Assembly (NCBI GenBank): GCA_903838705.1
Contig: CAILZL010000024.1
Location: forward strand, 1-61,444
DNA from: an uncultured Pseudomonadota bacterium
Lineage (GTDB): Bacteria; Pseudomonadota; Gammaproteobacteria; Steroidobacterales; Steroidobacteraceae
Length of the DNA stretch: 61,444 bases
Direction: 5' to 3'
Shown here: piece after piece, positions 18,826 to 28,489 of the stretch
How positions within the stretch are numbered: position 1 is the first letter of the stretch
Layout of the letters: each line of letters begins with the position of its first letter
Program-made: the position numbers and the translations under genes
Notes under the pieces: model-generated
The model's database searches: none
The model's input: only the letters and a program-made list of their open reading frames with translations
What the model was told of the DNA's origin: nothing

Positions 18826-19134
18826 TCAGGCTGAATGATTCAGAAGCCCCGTCACTTCGCTTACATTAGCCAGCGACTGTAATTGTGCTGGCAATGACTG
18901 ATAGCGCAGTTGCCTGCCCTGCAATCTGGCCTGTCTGAGCCACTCAACCAGCAAGGCCAGACCCGCACTATCGGCATAGGTCACTCCAGAAAGATCCAGT
19001 TCAACACTGGATTCCCCGGCAAACAGGGAATGACTCTCTGACAGCAAACCAGTCACCGTGTCAAAGCTCAACTCACCTTGCACCACGTAGCGACCTTCAC
19101 CTTGTTGTACTAGCCTGGTTGCGGACATACTCAA
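18826..19134 (-). CDS. mlaB: MlaB, STAS-domain subunit of the phospholipid ABC transporter
   Basis: A 102-residue STAS-domain protein. The STAS core is visible in VELDLSGVTYADSAGLALLVEWLRQAR, where DSAGLALL is the usual loop-helix. MlaB stabilises the MlaF ATPase in the MlaFEDB complex, which moves phospholipids between the inner and outer membranes. It is the last gene of a five-gene mla operon and overlaps mlaC by 4 bp. Confidence 0.92.
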   Translation of the reverse strand: MSMSATRLVQQGEGRYVVQGELSFDTVTGLLSESHSLFAGESSVELDLSGVTYADSAGLALLVEWLRQARLQGRQLRYQSLPAQLQSLANVSEVTGLLNHSA

Positions 19135-19781
19135 CCGCTCTTCTTGCTGCCGCTTGCTGGCGCGGCCTGCTGTGTCTGCAGACGCTTGATCACGGCATCA
19201 AGTCCTTTCTGATCGATTTCCGCACCAAAGTCGGTACGGAAAGATTTCACATAGGAGATGCCTTCAATCGTGATGTCGTATGCCTTCCAGCCTGAGCTTG
19301 TCAGACGCATGGTGTAATTGACCGGCACCTTGCTGCCATTATCGCGACGTATTTCGCTGCGCACGGTCGCTGTAGTATCAGCAGCTTTACCCTGATAAGG
19401 CAGAATCTTCAGCCTGTCCGCAGTGAAGTCCAGCAGCGAATTACCATAGTTCTGGAGCAACGACTGATAAAAGGCATCGATGAATTGCTTGCGCTGTTCA
19501 GCGCTGGCCGTTCGCCAGTTCTTGGCCAGTACCAGCTGTGCGGCATACTCAGTGTCGAAATTAGTCAGGAAATATTTATCAATCATCTGCCGCAACTGAA
19601 CCGAGTCCTTCCGGTAGGTTTCACGATTCTTGTCGAGATCTGAAAGAACCTGCCGGGCAACGTTTTCAACCACCTTGTCAGGTGCCGGCACTGCATCACC
19701 CGCCCAGGCAATCGTATTGAACATACCGCTTACCAGGATAAAACTGGCCACCCAGATCGAATTCATCAAATGACGTTTCAC
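19131..19781 (-). CDS. mlaC: MlaC, periplasmic phospholipid-binding protein
   Basis: A 216-residue exported protein with an N-terminal signal peptide (about residues 1-27, ending AWA). The MlaC family pattern is clear: RQMIDKYFLTNFDTEYAAQLVLAKNWRTAS and VNYTMRLTSSGWKAYDITIEG. MlaC shuttles phospholipid across the periplasm between the MlaA-porin complex and MlaD. It overlaps both neighbours by 4 bp, which suggests tight translational coupling. Confidence 0.95.
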   Translation of the reverse strand: MKRHLMNSIWVASFILVSGMFNTIAWAGDAVPAPDKVVENVARQVLSDLDKNRETYRKDSVQLRQMIDKYFLTNFDTEYAAQLVLAKNWRTASAEQRKQFIDAFYQSLLQNYGNSLLDFTADRLKILPYQGKAADTTATVRSEIRRDNGSKVPVNYTMRLTSSGWKAYDITIEGISYVKSFRTDFGAEIDQKGLDAVIKRLQTQQAAPASGSKKSG

Positions 19782-20269
19782 TTTTTAGTCTCCTCAGCCG
19801 AATCGCTCTTCTTACCGGCGAAACTGGCCACCAGCTGGTTGATCAGATTCTCCAGCACCAGCGCATCCTGCACGATTGCGAACTTGCCACCTTCCTTGAA
19901 ATACTGATCAGAGCCTCCGGCAGTCACACCGATATACTGACCGCCAAGCAAACCCGCAGTCATGATGCTGGCATCACTGTCATCAGGGATACGGTTGTAC
20001 TTTGCATCAATATGCATACTCACTACCGCCTTGTATTGCTGCATGTCATAACTGATTGACTCAACACGTCCGACAGTAACACCAGACATGGATACCGGCG
20101 CGCCCACCTTGAGACTGCCGATATTTTCAAAGTTGGCTAACAGGCTGTATCCCGCACCACCAGCAGTAAATTCCTTGTTGGTAATCTGTGTGACCAGAAA
20201 AAATAGTGCGGCAAATCCGAACAGCACAAATGCGCCGGTAACAATTTCAGTTGTACGAGACTGTTGCAT
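19778..20269 (-). CDS. mlaD: MlaD, MCE-domain substrate-binding subunit
   Basis: A 163-residue protein with one N-terminal transmembrane helix (about residues 7-27) followed by an MCE domain, recognisable in NIGSLKVGAPVSMSGVTVGRVESI and the later LLGGQYIGVTAG. MlaD forms a hexameric ring on the periplasmic face of the MlaFE transporter. It lies 18 bp after mlaE and overlaps mlaC by 4 bp. Confidence 0.95.
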   Translation of the reverse strand: MQQSRTTEIVTGAFVLFGFAALFFLVTQITNKEFTAGGAGYSLLANFENIGSLKVGAPVSMSGVTVGRVESISYDMQQYKAVVSMHIDAKYNRIPDDSDASIMTAGLLGGQYIGVTAGGSDQYFKEGGKFAIVQDALVLENLINQLVASFAGKKSDSAEETKK

Positions 20270-20287
20270 GCAAGTTCTCCAGAATTA

Positions 20288-21049
20288 TCACAGCATGACG
20301 GCAGTGATCATGTAATCCAGTATCAGGGTCATCACGGCAGAGTTCACGACAGTACGGGTTGTTGCCCGGCCTACGCCTTCCGCAGTTGGTTCGGCAACAT
20401 AGCCTTCATACACGGCGATGAGACTGCAAGCGACCCCGAACACACAGCCCTTGATCAGCCCCTGCATAACATCATCCACCTCGACACTACCCCGCATCTG
20501 TGACCAGAAAGTGCCCTGATCCACACCCAATTGCTGCACACCGACCAGTTGCACGCCAAAAATCCCGATTGCGATGAAGATCATGGTCAACAGGGGCAAT
20601 GCAATCACGCCCCCCAGAAACCTGGGCGCAACAACATGCCGGAAAGGATCAACTGCCATGATTTCCATCGCAACCAGTTGATCAGTCGCTCGCATCAGAC
20701 CAATCTCTGAAGCCAGCGCGGTACCAGCCCGGCCTGCAAACAGCAATGCCGCGACCACCGGACCCAATTCCTTGACCAGGGCCAGTGCCGCAGCACTGCC
20801 TAGAGAACTTTCAGAGCCAAACCGCTCAAGCATGTCATAGCCCTGTAGCCCAAGCACCATGCCGACAAACAGGCCGCAGGTCATAATAATCACCAATGAC
20901 AACGCACCTGCATTGTGTATCTGGTGTATCACCAGCCCAGGGCGCAACAAGGCGCGCGGCACCTGACTGAGAATGCGCAGCAGAAACCAGGTGATTGCGC
21001 CAAAAGCGGCCACCGCATTTCCCAGCAATTTCGTAAGAGCTTTAAACAT
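20288..21049 (-). CDS. mlaE: MlaE, permease of the phospholipid ABC transporter
   Basis: A 253-residue integral membrane protein of the MlaE/permease family with five to six helices. The conserved family segments FAGRAGTALASEIGLMRATDQLVAMEIM and VDPFRHVVAPRFLGGVIALPLL are present. It forms the membrane core of the transporter with MlaF and MlaD and lies between their genes. Confidence 0.95.
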   Translation of the reverse strand: MFKALTKLLGNAVAAFGAITWFLLRILSQVPRALLRPGLVIHQIHNAGALSLVIIMTCGLFVGMVLGLQGYDMLERFGSESSLGSAAALALVKELGPVVAALLFAGRAGTALASEIGLMRATDQLVAMEIMAVDPFRHVVAPRFLGGVIALPLLTMIFIAIGIFGVQLVGVQQLGVDQGTFWSQMRGSVEVDDVMQGLIKGCVFGVACSLIAVYEGYVAEPTAEGVGRATTRTVVNSAVMTLILDYMITAVML

Positions 21050-21087
21050 TGAGTGTCAGACCAGCGATATAAATAAAGCACATGACA

Positions 21088-21900
21088 TCAGGCCAATAGC
21101 TCTTTGAAATAGTCGTCTGCCGGATAGTGAAACGGCACAGGGCCATCCGGCAATCCATTCATAAACTGTCGCACCAGTCCCGACTGATCCTCTTTCAATG
21201 CTTTCGGTGTGCCTGAGGCAACAACCTTACCGCCCGCAAGGATGTAGCTGAGATCAGCAACCTGTGCAATTTCATCCACGTCATGCGAAACCACAATACT
21301 GGTGATAGCCAAAGCATCGTTGACATTACGCAACAGACGCAAAATCACACCCATGGATATCGGATCAAGCCCTGCGAAAGGTTCGTCATAGATGAGCAGG
21401 TGCGGATCACGAACCATCGCCCGGGCAAGTGCCACACGGCGCGCCATGCCACCCGACAACTCATGCGGCATGAGCTTATAGGCACCACGCAATCCAACCG
21501 CCTGCAGCTTGGTCAGCACGAGATTTCTTATCAGTGATTCAGGCAAGTCGGTATGTTCGCGGACCGGAAAAGCCACATTTTCAAATACAGACATATCGGT
21601 GAGCAGCGCACCGTTCTGGAATAGCATCCCCATCCGCTGACGCAGAGCATACAGCGCCCGACGCGAAAGCTTGCTGACATCCTGATCATCAACCAGAACT
21701 TGGCCACGGGTGGGTCGGATCTGGCCGGTAATCAATCGCAGCAAAGTGGTCTTGCCTGTACCGCTTGGCCCCATGATGGCCGTGATCTTGCCTCTGGGAA
21801 CATTAAGCGTGAGCCCCTTGAAAATATCCCGTCCGCCTACCGAATAATAGACATCGCGGATTTCGACAAGATTTGGCGTTGTTGGACTGCTGTTTAACAC
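21088..21900 (-). CDS. mlaF: MlaF, ATPase of the phospholipid ABC transporter
   Basis: A 270-residue ABC ATPase. Walker A is GPSGTGKTT, the signature is ELSGGMARRVALARA, Walker B is LLIYDEPFAGLDP, and the switch His is in VSHDVDE. The signature with GGMARR is typical of MlaF. It is the first gene of the mlaFEDCB operon, divergent from the suf regulator across a 226-bp region that must hold both promoters. Confidence 0.95.
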   Translation of the reverse strand: MLNSSPTTPNLVEIRDVYYSVGGRDIFKGLTLNVPRGKITAIMGPSGTGKTTLLRLITGQIRPTRGQVLVDDQDVSKLSRRALYALRQRMGMLFQNGALLTDMSVFENVAFPVREHTDLPESLIRNLVLTKLQAVGLRGAYKLMPHELSGGMARRVALARAMVRDPHLLIYDEPFAGLDPISMGVILRLLRNVNDALAITSIVVSHDVDEIAQVADLSYILAGGKVVASGTPKALKEDQSGLVRQFMNGLPDGPVPFHYPADDYFKELLA

Positions 21901-22076
21901 TTGTTTCGTATACCCGGAGTTTCCGAAAACTCAGGTGATTGACTCAAATACTCCAACGCTCAGGATAACAAATGATCAGTCGGTCTGTTACGTCCAATCC
22001 GTACAGGTCAGTCACGACAATCAATACTCGAAGTCAGAAGAAATGGTGGCGCGGGGTGGAATTCATCCTCAATCAG

Positions 22077-22089
22077 TACTAAAATAGTC
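22077..22089 (+). promoter_or_regulatory. Putative IscR-type-1-like operator of the suf operon
   Basis: TACTAAAATAGTC contains the palindrome ACTA-AAA-TAGT and matches 12 of 13 positions of the core of the IscR type 1 consensus (GACTRWWWYAGTC); the outer flanks match poorly. It overlaps TAAAAT (22080-22085), a good -10 candidate (5 of 6), and lies 38 bp before the GTG start of the Rrf2 regulator. Binding here would repress suf when the regulator carries its cluster. This is inferred from motif and position. Confidence 0.5.
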
Positions 22090-22126
22090 CCAATTCATTC
22101 TTATCTACTTATCTGGACACCACCGC

Positions 22127-22609
22127 GTGTTACGCATCAGCAAACTGACCGATTACGCCACCGTGATTCTGGCCTGCCTGGCCACAGGAGAGCGGCGTCT
22201 GTATACGGCCACCGAACTGGCGGAATTGACACATCTCAGCCCAGCCACGGTCAGCAAACTCCTGAAAAAGCTCAATCAGGCCGGACTGGTCAGCTCGGGT
22301 CGCGGCAGTCACGGCGGCTATCTGCTGGCCAAATCGGCAACTGAAATAAGCGCTGCGGCAATACTGGATGCACTGGAAGGCCCCTTTGCCCTGACTGAAT
22401 GCAGCAGTGCACACAGTAGCTGCTCGATTGCAGGGAGTTGTCATGTTGGCCACTCCTGGCAACGGGTAAACATGGCCATACGACATGCTCTGGATGACGT
22501 GTCGCTGTCGCAACTGGCCGGACTGGACAGGGCTCCGCTGAAATCACTGGATCTGAAAGCGGTTCGTCCCAAAGAGAGCCCATTAACGCGCATGCTACGC
22601 CCCCGCTAG
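22127..22609 (+). CDS. Rrf2-family Fe-S regulator of the SUF operon (IscR-like)
   Basis: A 160-residue winged-helix repressor. The N-terminus LRISKLTDYATVILACLA and the helix-turn-helix THLSPATVSKLLKKLNQAGLV are typical of the Rrf2 subfamily placed before sufB. Three cysteines at 92, 99 and 105, with histidines at 106 and 109, match the cluster-binding arrangement of IscR (C92, C98, C104, H107). It probably senses cluster status and controls itself and sufBCDS. Translation starts at a GTG. No iscR is present at the isc locus in this window. Confidence 0.9.
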   Translation: MLRISKLTDYATVILACLATGERRLYTATELAELTHLSPATVSKLLKKLNQAGLVSSGRGSHGGYLLAKSATEISAAAILDALEGPFALTECSSAHSSCSIAGSCHVGHSWQRVNMAIRHALDDVSLSQLAGLDRAPLKSLDLKAVRPKESPLTRMLRPR

Positions 22610-22615
22610 CACATC

Positions 22616-24064
22616 ATGTCTACTACACCGCAAGATCTTGAACAGCTGGTTGGTCAGAAATATCGTCATGGTTTCGTGACCGATATCGAATCTGACACCT
22701 TGCCTCCGGGGCTGGATGAAAACGTCATCCGTCATATTTCGCGCATCAAGAATGAACCAGAATTCCTGCTGCAATGGCGTCTGAAAGCATATCGTCACTG
22801 GTTGACCATGCAGGCACCGGACTGGGCGCACCTGAAGATTGCGCCGATTGATTATCAGGCCATTTCTTATTACTCAGCACCCAAGGCGCGCGCTGATGCG
22901 CCGAAAAGCCTTGACGAAGTCGACCCCAAACTGCTCGAAACCTACGACAAACTTGGTATCCCCTTGCATGAACGCGCAAGACTGGCTGGCGTGGCTGTTG
23001 ATGCTGTATTCGACAGTGTATCGGTTGCCACCACCTTCAAGGATCGTCTGGCCAAGGCCGGAGTTGTGTTCTGCTCCTTCTCAGATGCCGTACAGCATCA
23101 CCCACAACTGATCGAGAAATACCTCGGCAGTGTTGTGCCCCATGGTGACAACTATTTTGCCGCACTGAATTCAGCAGTATTCACTGATGGATCTTTTGTC
23201 TACATCCCCAAAGGGGTGCGATGTCCGATGGAACTGTCAACCTACTTCAGAATCAATGCCGCCAACACCGGTCAGTTCGAACGCACCCTGATCATTGCTG
23301 ATGAAGGCTCGACTGTAAGTTACCTTGAAGGTTGCACAGCGCCCATGCGTGATGAAAACCAGCTGCATGCTGCAGTGGTTGAGCTGGTTGCACTCAAGGA
23401 TGCGAATATCAAGTATTCCACCGTACAGAACTGGTATCCCGGCGATGAAAACGGTTTGGGTGGCATCTACAACTTTGTCACCAAACGCGGTGAATGCCGG
23501 GGTGCTAACTCAAAGATCAGCTGGACACAGGTTGAAACCGGCTCTGCGATCACCTGGAAATACCCCAGCTGTATTCTGACTGGTGACAATTCCGTGGGTG
23601 AATTCTATTCAGTTGCACTGACCAACCACTATCAGCAGGCCGATACCGGAACGAAGATGATTCACATCGGCCGCAACACCAGAAGCACCATTGTCTCCAA
23701 GGGCATTTCCGCCGGCCATGGTCAGAACAGTTATCGCGGTCTGGTGAAAATATTGTCTGGCGCAGAAGGTGCCCGTAACCACACTCAATGTGATTCATTG
23801 CTGATGGGCGATCGATGCGGCGCTCACACTTTCCCCTATGTCGAAGTCAAGAATGCCACTGCCTCGGTTGAACATGAAGCCAGCACCTCAAAGATCAGCG
23901 ATGACCAGCTGTTCTATTGCCGCAGCCGCGGTATTTCCCAGGAAGATGCAGTGAGCATGATCGTCAATGGATTCTGCAAGGCGGTGTTTAAAGAACTGCC
24001 AATGGAATTCGCAGTGGAAGCACAGAATTTACTGTCGGTCAGCCTGGAAGGCGCGGTCGGCTAA
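22616..24064 (+). CDS. sufB: SufB, scaffold subunit of the SufBC2D complex
   Basis: A 482-residue scaffold on which Fe-S clusters are built. Characteristic segments include [39 protein letters not shown], and the C-terminal region with [20 protein letters not shown]. The conserved cysteine of SufB is in the LEGCTAP stretch and another is in NHTQCDSLL. It follows the regulator by 6 bp and precedes sufC by 29 bp. Confidence 0.97.
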   Translation: MSTTPQDLEQLVGQKYRHGFVTDIESDTLPPGLDENVIRHISRIKNEPEFLLQWRLKAYRHWLTMQAPDWAHLKIAPIDYQAISYYSAPKARADAPKSLDEVDPKLLETYDKLGIPLHERARLAGVAVDAVFDSVSVATTFKDRLAKAGVVFCSFSDAVQHHPQLIEKYLGSVVPHGDNYFAALNSAVFTDGSFVYIPKGVRCPMELSTYFRINAANTGQFERTLIIADEGSTVSYLEGCTAPMRDENQLHAAVVELVALKDANIKYSTVQNWYPGDENGLGGIYNFVTKRGECRGANSKISWTQVETGSAITWKYPSCILTGDNSVGEFYSVALTNHYQQADTGTKMIHIGRNTRSTIVSKGISAGHGQNSYRGLVKILSGAEGARNHTQCDSLLMGDRCGAHTFPYVEVKNATASVEHEASTSKISDDQLFYCRSRGISQEDAVSMIVNGFCKAVFKELPMEFAVEAQNLLSVSLEGAVG

Positions 24065-24093
24065 TCATTTTGCGATCTGAAAGGTATTGAACC

Positions 24094-24876
24094 GTGTTAA
24101 GCATTAAAGACCTGCATGTAAATGTAGGAGACAAGCAGATTCTCAAAGGCATTACTCTGGAAGTGCGTGCCGGTGAAGTGCATGCCGTGATGGGTCCGAA
24201 TGGATCCGGCAAGAGCACCTTGTCACAGGTGCTGGCAGGGCGTGAAGGTTATGAAATCATCAGTGGCAGCATTACCTTCAACGGTCATGACCTGCTGGCT
24301 TTGTCGCCCGAGCAGCGTGCCCGTGAAGGCGTCTTCCTGGCCATGCAATATCCGGTGGAAATCCCCGGCGTCAACAATGTGTACCTGCTCAAAGCCGGCT
24401 TGAATGCCATACGCAAGCATCGCGGTCTTGCTGAACTGGATGCATTTGAATTTCTGAGCCTGATCAAGGAAAAGATGAAGCTGATGCAAATGGATGAAAG
24501 CTTCCTGAACCGGGGCGTCAATGAAGGCTTTTCGGGTGGCGAAAAGAAGCGCAATGAAATCCTGCAAATGGCAGTACTGGAGCCCATGCTGGCTCTGCTT
24601 GATGAAACGGACTCCGGTCTTGATATTGACGCATTGCGCATCGTTGCCAATGGCGTCAACAGCCTGCGCAGTAAAGAACGCGCCATCATCATGGTTACCC
24701 ACTATCAACGTCTGCTTGACTACATCACCCCTGATTACGTGCATGTACTGGCCGGCGGCCAGATCATCAAGTCTGGTGACAAGACTCTGGCACTGGAGCT
24801 GGAGCAACGCGGCTACGATTGGCTGACGCAACCGGGGTTCCAGAAGCAAAGCCTGTCAGGAGCCCGTGACGCATGA
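24094..24876 (+). CDS. sufC: SufC, ATPase of the SufBC2D complex
   Basis: A 260-residue ABC-type ATPase. Walker A is GPNGSGKST, the signature is GFSGGEKKRNEILQM, Walker B is LALLDETDSGLDID, and the switch His is in MVTHYQRLL. ATP hydrolysis drives the rearrangement of SufB-SufD during cluster assembly. Start is GTG at 24094. It overlaps sufD by 4 bp. Confidence 0.97.
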   Translation: MLSIKDLHVNVGDKQILKGITLEVRAGEVHAVMGPNGSGKSTLSQVLAGREGYEIISGSITFNGHDLLALSPEQRAREGVFLAMQYPVEIPGVNNVYLLKAGLNAIRKHRGLAELDAFEFLSLIKEKMKLMQMDESFLNRGVNEGFSGGEKKRNEILQMAVLEPMLALLDETDSGLDIDALRIVANGVNSLRSKERAIIMVTHYQRLLDYITPDYVHVLAGGQIIKSGDKTLALELEQRGYDWLTQPGFQKQSLSGARDA

Positions 24877-26180
24877 CTGCCGCATCCCAGCCTATTGCCA
24901 AGTCAGCTGCGGTGACTCGAATGCAAGCGGCATTCGAGCATCACACCGGCTCAAGCATGCCGGTGCGACAACAGGCATTTGCCCTGTTCTCACACAATGG
25001 TTTTCCCGGTACACGCGACGAACAATGGAAGTACACCAATCTGCGCCGTCTCGAAGCTCGCGAATTTGGTACCGGACAACCCGGCACCCCATACCAGCCT
25101 GAAATATTGAAAACAGCCGATGCCTTGCAAATGGTATTTGTTGATGGCCACTACCGCAGTGAGTTATCGAATGTACCGGTCATTGCGGGCTTACAGATCA
25201 CCACACTGTCTGAGCTTCAACAATCCGATCAGACTCGGCTATCGGAAATTCTGGCTATTCCGGGAAACCACCGCTGTCGCTTTGTAGCGCTGAACACAGC
25301 CCTGACTGAAGATGGAGTGCTGATTGAAGCCGGACCTGGTACAAAGCTTGACTGCCCTTTAGTCCTGGACTTTTTCTGGAGCGATGCGCAATGGAGTCTG
25401 ATGGCCCACCCGCGTATCGTGATCCGGGCCGGAGAACACAGCAAACTCACCGTCATCGAGCGGTTTACAGGCAGCGGCACCACCGTGCACTTCAACAATG
25501 GCGTCACCACCGCACAACTGGCTGAAGGCGCACATCTGGAACACTGCCGGATTCAGAATGAAAACAGCAGCAGCTTCCATATCGGTCTGCTGTACGCAGA
25601 ACTCGCCGAACAGGCAACTCTGCTTGACCATCAGATCAATTTTGGTGCTGCACTGGCGCGCATGGATATCCATGTGCTGCTGAATGGCAGGGATTCTCGT
25701 GCCACTCTGAATGGCTTGCAGTTCGCAACCGGCACGCAACATCATGATACTCACCTGCAGGTGGAACATTGCGTTCCGCACACCCAAAGCAATGAAGATT
25801 ATCGCGGCATCGCCGATCAGCGCGGGCGAATCGTATTCAATGGCAAGGTGCATGTTCACGAAAAGGCCATCAAGACCGATGCACAGCAAAGCAGTCGCAA
25901 CCTGCTGCTGTCCAGCACTGCTGAGATCGACACCAAACCCGAGCTGGAAATCTACAATGATGACGTGAAGTGCGCCCACGGCGCCACCGTCGGTCAGCTG
26001 GATGCCAATGCATTGTTTTATCTGCGCTCGCGCGGCCTCGATGAATCTCAGGCCCGCGCCCTGCTCACCCATGCATTTGCCAACCACATCATTGCGCAAT
26101 TACCGGTCGCCGAACTGCGTGAGCAACTCACCGATGCGGGACATGTGCGCTTCGGTGCTCAACTGGAGTCCGCACCATGA
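24873..26180 (+). CDS. sufD: SufD, partner subunit of the SufBC2D complex
   Basis: A 435-residue protein of the SufB/SufD family. The N-terminal region with GFPGTRDEQWKYTNLRRLE and the C-terminal beta-helix region with GRIVFNGKVHVHEKAIKTDAQ are diagnostic, and the conserved His at the SufB interface lies in DDVKCAHGATVG. SufD pairs with SufB and is important for iron acquisition by the scaffold. It overlaps its neighbours by 4 bp on each side. Confidence 0.96.
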   Translation: MTAASQPIAKSAAVTRMQAAFEHHTGSSMPVRQQAFALFSHNGFPGTRDEQWKYTNLRRLEAREFGTGQPGTPYQPEILKTADALQMVFVDGHYRSELSNVPVIAGLQITTLSELQQSDQTRLSEILAIPGNHRCRFVALNTALTEDGVLIEAGPGTKLDCPLVLDFFWSDAQWSLMAHPRIVIRAGEHSKLTVIERFTGSGTTVHFNNGVTTAQLAEGAHLEHCRIQNENSSSFHIGLLYAELAEQATLLDHQINFGAALARMDIHVLLNGRDSRATLNGLQFATGTQHHDTHLQVEHCVPHTQSNEDYRGIADQRGRIVFNGKVHVHEKAIKTDAQQSSRNLLLSSTAEIDTKPELEIYNDDVKCAHGATVGQLDANALFYLRSRGLDESQARALLTHAFANHIIAQLPVAELREQLTDAGHVRFGAQLESAP

Positions 26181-27433
26181 ACGCAGCGACACAGTCTGTA
26201 ATTGAACAGGTAGGGACACGTAGCGTTTCCAGCATCCGTGCCGACTTCCCTATCCTGCACCAGCAAGTGAATGGACATCCGCTGGTCTATCTGGACAATG
26301 CAGCATCCAGCCAGCATCCGCAGGTTGTCATCGATGCCATCAGTCAGTATTACCAGAAGAATCACGCCAACATTCACCGGGGTGTTCATACGCTCAGCCA
26401 GCGAGCCACTGACCAGTTTGAAGGTGCGCGTGAAGAAGTACGTCGCTTTATCAATGCAGGTTGCAGCAAGGAAGTGATATTCACACGGGGAACTACCGAG
26501 GCAATCAACCTGGTAGCCGAGAGTTTTTTGCGCCCTCGCCTGCAACCGGGCGATGAAATTCTGATCTCGGCTCTTGAGCATCATGCCAACATTGTTCCAT
26601 GGCAACATGTATGTCAGCACACTGGCGCGGTACTCAAAGTAATTCCAATCACCCAGGCAGGTGAAGTTGATTTCACGGCTTTCGAGTCTCTTATTGGACC
26701 GCGAACAAAGCTGCTTGCACTGGCCCATGTGTCAAACGCATTGGGCACAGTTGTGCCAGTAGAAAACTTCATTGCCGCAGCCAGAAAAGCCGGCGTACCT
26801 GTGTTACTTGATGGTGCCCAGGCCATTCCTCACAGCGTGGTTGATGTTCAGAAGCTTGACTGTGACTTCTACTGCTTCTCGGCACACAAGCTGTGCGGAC
26901 CGACGGGCATAGGTGTGCTGTATGGTCGTGAAGCGCTATTGCAGGCCATGCCACCCTGGCAAGGCGGTGGTGACATGATCCTGACGGTGAGCTTTGAGAA
27001 GACTACCTACAACCAGCTACCCTGGAAATTTGAAGCAGGTACTCCCCATATTGCCGGCGCCATCGGACTCGGTGCTGCTCTGCGCTACCTCAATAGTCTG
27101 GGCATGCAAAACATCGCTGCCTATGAACAGCAGTTGCTGGCTTATGCCACACGGCAACTTAGCAAGGTAGAAGGACTGCGTATCATTGGTACGGCACCGC
27201 ACAAAGCCGCGGTTGTGTCTTTCGTGACGAAGAACATCCACCCCCATGATCTGGGCACGATCCTTGATACCGAAGGCGTAGCTATCCGCACGGGTCACCA
27301 TTGTGCCATGCCGGTGATGAGTTTTTACGGCATCCCTGCTACCGCACGCGCATCATTCGCTTTCTACAATACCTTTGCTGAAATAGATCGACTGGTTGCT
27401 GCACTTCATCATGCTCAGAATGTGATGGGCTGA
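26177..27433 (+). CDS. sufS: SufS, group II cysteine desulfurase
   Basis: A 418-residue PLP enzyme that supplies sulfur to the SUF scaffold. Lys238 (FSAHKLCGPTG) binds PLP and Cys376 (RTGHHCAMPV) is the persulfide cysteine. The short loop around this cysteine marks group II enzymes, which need a sulfur acceptor; the following gene encodes SufU, the likely acceptor instead of SufE. The N-terminus carries about 20 extra residues before the first family motif. Confidence 0.97.
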   Translation: MNAATQSVIEQVGTRSVSSIRADFPILHQQVNGHPLVYLDNAASSQHPQVVIDAISQYYQKNHANIHRGVHTLSQRATDQFEGAREEVRRFINAGCSKEVIFTRGTTEAINLVAESFLRPRLQPGDEILISALEHHANIVPWQHVCQHTGAVLKVIPITQAGEVDFTAFESLIGPRTKLLALAHVSNALGTVVPVENFIAAARKAGVPVLLDGAQAIPHSVVDVQKLDCDFYCFSAHKLCGPTGIGVLYGREALLQAMPPWQGGGDMILTVSFEKTTYNQLPWKFEAGTPHIAGAIGLGAALRYLNSLGMQNIAAYEQQLLAYATRQLSKVEGLRIIGTAPHKAAVVSFVTKNIHPHDLGTILDTEGVAIRTGHHCAMPVMSFYGIPATARASFAFYNTFAEIDRLVAALHHAQNVMG

Positions 27434-27436
27434 CCT

Positions 27437-27883
27437 ATGGACCTGAAAGACCTTTACCGCGACGTAATAGTGGATCACAACAAGAATCCACGTAACTTTG
27501 GCCGGCTTGAACCCGCAGACCTGCATGCCGATGGACACAATCCATTATGTGGCGATCAGCTCAGCGTGACTGTCAATATGGCAGGCGACCGGATTGCTGA
27601 CATCAGATTTGATGGTAGTGGCTGTGCAATATCAGTCGCTTCTGCCTCATTGATGACTGAAGCCGTGCGCGGAAAAACACTGACTGAATTCGCCTCATTA
27701 CATGCCAGAGTACATGAGCTGCTCACACAACATGACTCAAGCATTGATCCAGTATCGCTGGGCAAGCTGGGTGCACTGTCCGGCGTACGTGAGTTTCCAG
27801 CACGTGTGAAATGCGCCAGCCTGTGCTGGCATACATTGCAAGCGGCGTTGCAGCACGAGACAAACGCCATTTCTACCGAGTGA
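27437..27883 (+). CDS. sufU: SufU, Zn-dependent sulfurtransferase/scaffold-like protein
   Basis: A 148-residue IscU-fold protein. Cys38 and Asp40 (LCGD), Cys63 (GSGCAIS) and Cys126 (RVKCASLCW) give the usual zinc-binding set, and the insertion of about 20 residues between the second and third Cys distinguishes SufU from IscU. SufU accepts persulfide sulfur from SufS. Only 3 bp separate it from sufS. SufU in place of SufE is uncommon among the well-studied gammaproteobacteria. Confidence 0.94.
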   Translation: MDLKDLYRDVIVDHNKNPRNFGRLEPADLHADGHNPLCGDQLSVTVNMAGDRIADIRFDGSGCAISVASASLMTEAVRGKTLTEFASLHARVHELLTQHDSSIDPVSLGKLGALSGVREFPARVKCASLCWHTLQAALQHETNAISTE

Positions 27884-27914
27884 TCGCACTGCGATTCAAT
27901 GCACGAGAATTACC

Positions 27915-28466
27915 ATGCTGGGCCAAGAACACGAACCGGTTACAATTCAGCGCGATGTCGAGGCAGTCATTGTGCCTGCTGGCGTTTCAGTTACCCTGCG
28001 CGCCGGCAAGACGGGTTTCATTACACAGGCACTCGGTGGCAGCTTTACCGTCTATATCGAAGGCAATCTGTTCCGCATTGCAGGCAAGAATGCGGATGCC
28101 ATTGGTCGTGAAGTTGAGTTGCCTATTGAAGTACCCCATGACGCCACCGACGAGGACATCAGGAAACTGGTGTGGGATCAGATGCGTCTTTGCTTCGATC
28201 CGGAAATTCCCGTCAACATTGTTGAACTCGGATTGATCTATGACTGTCAGATCGTAGCCGACGAAGAAGGCGGACGCATCGCCAGAATAACCATGACACT
28301 CACTGCACCGGGCTGTGGCATGGGCGATGTACTGGTGGCGGATGTGCGTGAGAAAGTGGAAATTATTCCCACCATCAAGCGCGCTGAAGTTGAACTGACA
28401 TTTGATCCACCCTGGAATCAGACGATGATGTCCGAAGTTGCACGCTTGCAGACCGGCATGATGTAA
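27915..28466 (+). CDS. sufT: SufT, Fe-S cluster assembly factor (DUF59/MIP18 family)
   Basis: A 183-residue protein. An N-terminal extension of about 75 residues (VIVPAGVSVTLRAG, ITQALGGSFTVYIEGNLFRI) precedes a MIP18-type domain with EIPVNIVELGLIYDC and the conserved Cys in TAPGCGMG. This combination defines SufT, an auxiliary maturation factor that helps transfer clusters to apoproteins. It follows sufU by 31 bp in the suf operon. Confidence 0.93.
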   Translation: MLGQEHEPVTIQRDVEAVIVPAGVSVTLRAGKTGFITQALGGSFTVYIEGNLFRIAGKNADAIGREVELPIEVPHDATDEDIRKLVWDQMRLCFDPEIPVNIVELGLIYDCQIVADEEGGRIARITMTLTAPGCGMGDVLVADVREKVEIIPTIKRAEVELTFDPPWNQTMMSEVARLQTGMM

Positions 28467-28489
28467 CACGTTTAGATGGGAGCAAGAAC

